A stretch of 64,000 nt of DNA, from positions 11,373,001 through 11,437,000 of the forward strand of contig CM032126.1 in NCBI GenBank assembly GCA_018894105.1, in the 5' to 3' direction. This stretch comes from Jacaranda mimosifolia (taxonomy: Eukaryota > Streptophyta > Magnoliopsida > Lamiales > Bignoniaceae). The notes under the pieces are model-generated. The model had not been told where the DNA came from and ran no database searches. It saw only the letters and a list, made by a program, of their open reading frames with translations. The translations under genes were made by a program, and so were the position numbers. Of this stretch, positions 60,586-64,000 are shown in pieces; position 1 is the stretch's first letter; each line of letters starts with the position of its first letter.

Positions 60586-63113
60586 CTTAAATAGTAAAAT
60601 TAGAAAATTATCTTCTCGTACCTTATTAATACCTAAATGCAACTTAAATCATATCGACAAAAATATTAAAACACAACTAACATCAATCCCAAAATATGAT
60701 GATAAAGCAAAGTTAAAAAAAAAAATTCATAGAAAAGAAACCAATTTATAATATTCAAAACTCAACATCCTTACTAAGAATCTATAATATCCAATATCAT
60801 AGTATTCAAGTGAATTTATTTGATGAAAGATAGTCACAAAAAGGAATACTCGCTAATCTTAGTTATCTTTCTCTCTTTCCCCACCAACAGAGCTATGTGG
60901 CTTATTGTTTTTTAAACCAATACGTTTTTTAAATTTTAAAATCTTACCTTTTAAAAAACAATCATGACTACCAATTTGAACTAGATTTGAGATTTTTTGC
61001 TTTGTAGTACCAGTTCAGACTGAGCTGATGTTAAATCTGATCAAGATATGGCCAAATATTCCCCCAAATGTAGATCCCAAGACTAACAACTGAAGTTAAC
61101 ACATTGCTTTGAGGTGAACAAAAGCCTAATTCTAGTTTGGAGGGTTTTTGACATGAAACTATATGTTAAAATAAATTATAATCGTGTCAAGTTGCTGGAA
61201 GATAAAAAGGGCAATTTTCACCAGGCATTACTCGTAACTCTGCATACTAAAACTCTAACTCTAGAGGCAGTGAGTTCTATTCTGACCATTCGGGTATAAC
61301 TATAACTCGTGAATAATGAGCTTGAAATAATTTAACCATAGATTGGCCTCATTTTTTCCATTTAACCATTGAAATCACCAAACAAAAGGTTTTTGTCATC
61401 ATTCTTTGTATATTATGGTCAAGAGTTTTATATTGGCATTATAAATGTTTCCACATTTTGCACCCTTCTTTTCAAATTTTGGTGGTAAACTTCCATGCAT
61501 ATAATTGTTCTCTCTTGAAAAAATATTTATTTCCCACAAAGTAGAAATACTAAGGCCACCAATTACTAAAGTAAAATACAATTACTACTTATATCTTTTC
61601 ACTTCAATAACAACTTTCCAAGCAACTTGACTTCTATTTCTTCATACGATAGATACCTTGTGCAATCCAGCTCATACCAAATCCTCATTCTAATTAATAA
61701 TGCATTAGTTAATAGTGAAGAGAACACCAAACTAAATAGATTATTAACAACATTTCATTTTTGCAACATTATACCTGAAAAATGAAGATATTAACCTCAA
61801 ATTCCAAACCAACATGGTCCAAATAACTCAAGTGCTTTGCCAAAAAATTAAAAAAAAAGAAAAAAAAAAAAGAAGCCAAATATATCAAAGAAATCATTCC
61901 TGCAGCAGCAAAATCTGAAGAAATAAAAAATACTCACATAAACATTCTTGGACCTTTCATTTACAAATTCATCCTTTCCTTTTGGGTGTTTTGAGTGCAC
62001 TCAAAAAGCTCCAACTAAGCAGGATTAGGATCAAGAATTTGCGCTTTTAAGCATACAAAGATTGCCGGTATTACGACATTATCAAACTTTTCTTCACATA
62101 GTTACATCTCCATAATTTTTATCATTACACACCATTCGTCTTTCATGTTCTTTTTTACTAATAGAATGACATGTATGTTTTTATATTGATCTATCTTTGA
62201 TCGTTAAACGACTTCTCCTTTCAAAATGTGACTTTTTTAAAAATCTCTCAGTGTTGAAGTAATTATCAATCAATTGGTTCCAAACCTTATTGACATCTAA
62301 TTAGGACCCTTTCCCTTCCAATCTGGAGGATAGTTTGACTTAGACAGCTTTATTGCATTTTGTCGAGCAATGTTAAGGGTAGTGCGAAATTGGCCTAATG
62401 GTTACCTGTATGTGAAGTTGGCCTGGGTTGATTTTCTTCTCTACAAGTTAATTATATCCACCAACAAGCATATGTTTTAGGCCTTTTTCTCAAGAGAAAT
62501 CATTTGTGAATCAAATGAAACCGTTATCTTTCAAAAAAATAATGAATAGGGCTAATTTCAAGATCTTGGGGCTGAAAGAAAAAGTAAAAACATTTCAAGA
62601 TTAATCTCTCCTTCTTGCATATCTTATTGATAGTATAATAAACCACTTGGAATAAGCAAGAGTATGAGCTTGTTTATTACTCCAGCAAAGTTTAAACTAA
62701 ATTGGCAAAAGATAATAAAACTGAAAAAAAAAGAAAAAATTTATAGTAATTCTTGAATTTTGATTGATATCTTTCTTTATAAGATGAGAAGAGCTATCCA
62801 TATCCAAAATTAGCACTACATAGTAAAGTCAGAATTAAAAAATAAGACAAAAGTTAGATAGAGCAAAATAGTAATACTAGCTAGGAATACCAAGAATTTC
62901 AATTTGAGCAGTAAAATTTCCTTATCCATTTTAGGTTTCTGGTGCATCTTTTTCATAAAGGGGGTGAAAGTGATTCCAAAATTGATCAGCAATTATCAGT
63001 GTTTCTAGAATAAACAAGACACATGCCAAATAGTGTTAACAGTAAAGATATTATTAATGATATTTCCAATTTTTGCCAAGTAGCAATTATGTAATAAAGG
63101 AAAGCTGAATAAC
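60586..63113. other. Intergenic, unassigned
   Basis: AT-rich to moderate composition with an A-rich tract at 61847-61875. The plus-strand frame at 61114-61299 has no recognised motif. Part of 62900-63113 may be intron or lost 3' exon of the RNI-like pseudogene. Confidence 0.4.
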
Positions 63114-63831
63114 CTTTATGCTGATGCAACATTGACATCCAGGATCATAATTGCATTTGGATGGAACCTTGAAAGGGCCTCCAAGCTCTTGTCTATTACA
63201 ACTATTCCAAACAGACTGCAGTATTAAAGGTGGCAAATATAATATTGTAAGTGAACAAATCATTCCGGTCCATCGAAATTTCCAAAGATATTGCTAAATT
63301 TAATTTCTAGCTTTGTCTCTCCAAAGACCAGGCTTTTGCAAATCTAATATGGCTAGTTAACATGCAACTGATAACATTGGAACTCCTGCAAGTGCAATAA
63401 ACTGCGCCAAGTTCATTATCTAAATACTCTACCTTAGAAATTCAAGTGACCTGCAGCCTTCGGCAATATTATGACTCCTCGGTTAGTGACTTGCACACAC
63501 TTGTTCACAGCACACAAGTGCTAAGGTATTTTAGAAGATTGCTGGCTTTTGATCTAAACAATAACACAACAACTAATGATATATTACGTACTAGGTCAAA
63601 TTTAGAGAAATCAAGTTCTTGCACTTCGCTGTACAAAAAGGTCCATCATCAAGCAAATTCTGACATGTGCACAAGAGTTGGATTTATTATGGTAAAAGCA
63701 AATTCAATGGCCACAAAGTTAACTATTTGAGTGGATATTTTGACTATTTTAATCATACCTGAGCATTACATAGATCTAAAAGTTGAAGATGGGTCAAAAG
63801 CGATATTTTCTTGTAAGCTACATTTGTAAAA
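63114..63831 (-). pseudogene. RNI-like LRR (F-box-type, At3g58530-like) pseudogene, 3' exons
   Basis: Minus-strand exons at 63759-63831 (FTNVAYKKISLLTHLQLLDL, then CNAQ), 63592-63659 (DDG-FC-AKCKNLISLNLT), 63433-63500 (CVQVTNRGVI, then AEGCRSLEFL after a frame break) and 63114-63215 (SLFGIVVIDKSLEALSRFH, then DVN and CISIK after a frame break). In order they match the C-terminal leucine-rich repeats of plant RNI superfamily proteins (GFTDKAYMKISLLADLRFLD, CK-LESLNLTWCVRITD, SCTSLEFLSLFGIVGVTD, LDVNGC-GIKRRSR). Some relatives act as F-box substrate receptors. Lesions: a 1-base deletion near 63473, another near 63129, a Trp codon split by the intron now reading TA-G, and CAA in place of the CAG acceptor before 63500. 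The 5' exons lie beyond the window edge or are lost, and the last exon was not found. Confidence 0.65.
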
Positions 63832-64000
63832 CTGTATAAAAAAAAAATGAAAAGCAATTATTGAGCATTTTCTCTAGATAACTGCAATATGAGTCTAAAA
63901 AAAATTGTCATCATTCAATATAGGACTTTAAACTAATATCAAATTAAAAAATCTGATTTTGGTTGCAATAAGATCACTCACCAACTCACCAATTAAAAGA

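Noticed and set aside
1..64000. CRISPR arrays, rRNA or tRNA genes
   Set aside because: No regularly spaced direct repeats, no rRNA signature and no convincing tRNA arm motifs seen; plant nuclear context makes CRISPR implausible.

Overview
The window looks like nuclear DNA of a flowering plant, most likely a eudicot. It is AT-rich and intron-bearing and is full of plant-type repeats: a Ty3/gypsy element with very long LTRs, hAT and Mutator-like DNA transposons, and many small TIR elements. It carries relics of plant gene families (atypical thioredoxin ACHT, PRA1, RNI/LRR F-box-like). Only one gene looks intact: a single-exon cytidine deaminase (CDA) on the minus strand at 47497-48525. No rRNA, CRISPR array or confident tRNA gene was seen.

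Layout. 683-12475 is one complete but decayed Ty3/gypsy retrotransposon with 3.1-3.4 kb LTRs and a perfect 5-bp target duplication (AACTA); a hAT-type MITE sits in its interior. 13.2-20.2 kb is a former genic island with an RCC1-like exon relic and a four-exon thioredoxin-like 2 (ACHT1/2-type) pseudogene. 21.3-23.0 kb is a non-autonomous Mutator-like element with a 10-bp target duplication. 23.2-23.7 kb is a PRA1-family pseudogene. 25179-28171 is a solo LTR (TSD TAGGA) distantly related to the first LTR. 28.6-36.8 kb is a hAT transposase graveyard: three tandem minus-strand copies with a ~3 kb period, preceded by an inverted N-terminal piece. 36.8-46 kb holds LTR scraps, two large TIR elements, microsatellites and a minus-strand gypsy gag relic next to a PBS-like site. 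46-47 kb holds two copies of a MITE with a terminal hairpin (a third is at 54.1 kb). 47.4-48.6 kb is the CDA gene. 50-60.6 kb is dominated by TIR elements, including a hAT MITE nested in a CACTA-like element. The right edge (63.1-63.8 kb) has minus-strand exons of an RNI/LRR protein with frame and splice lesions.

There is no multigene pathway here. The biology is mostly that of transposons (nesting, tandem duplication, solo-LTR formation) and gene decay. The most unusual recurring structure is a set of four GC-rich cores, each running from a C-rich edge to a G-rich edge, that lie in AT-rich repeat DNA; at least two are inside otherwise unrelated TIR elements. All seven in-frame stops located in the four gene relics are TAG. 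Repeat boundaries and homologies were read by eye; none was confirmed by database search.
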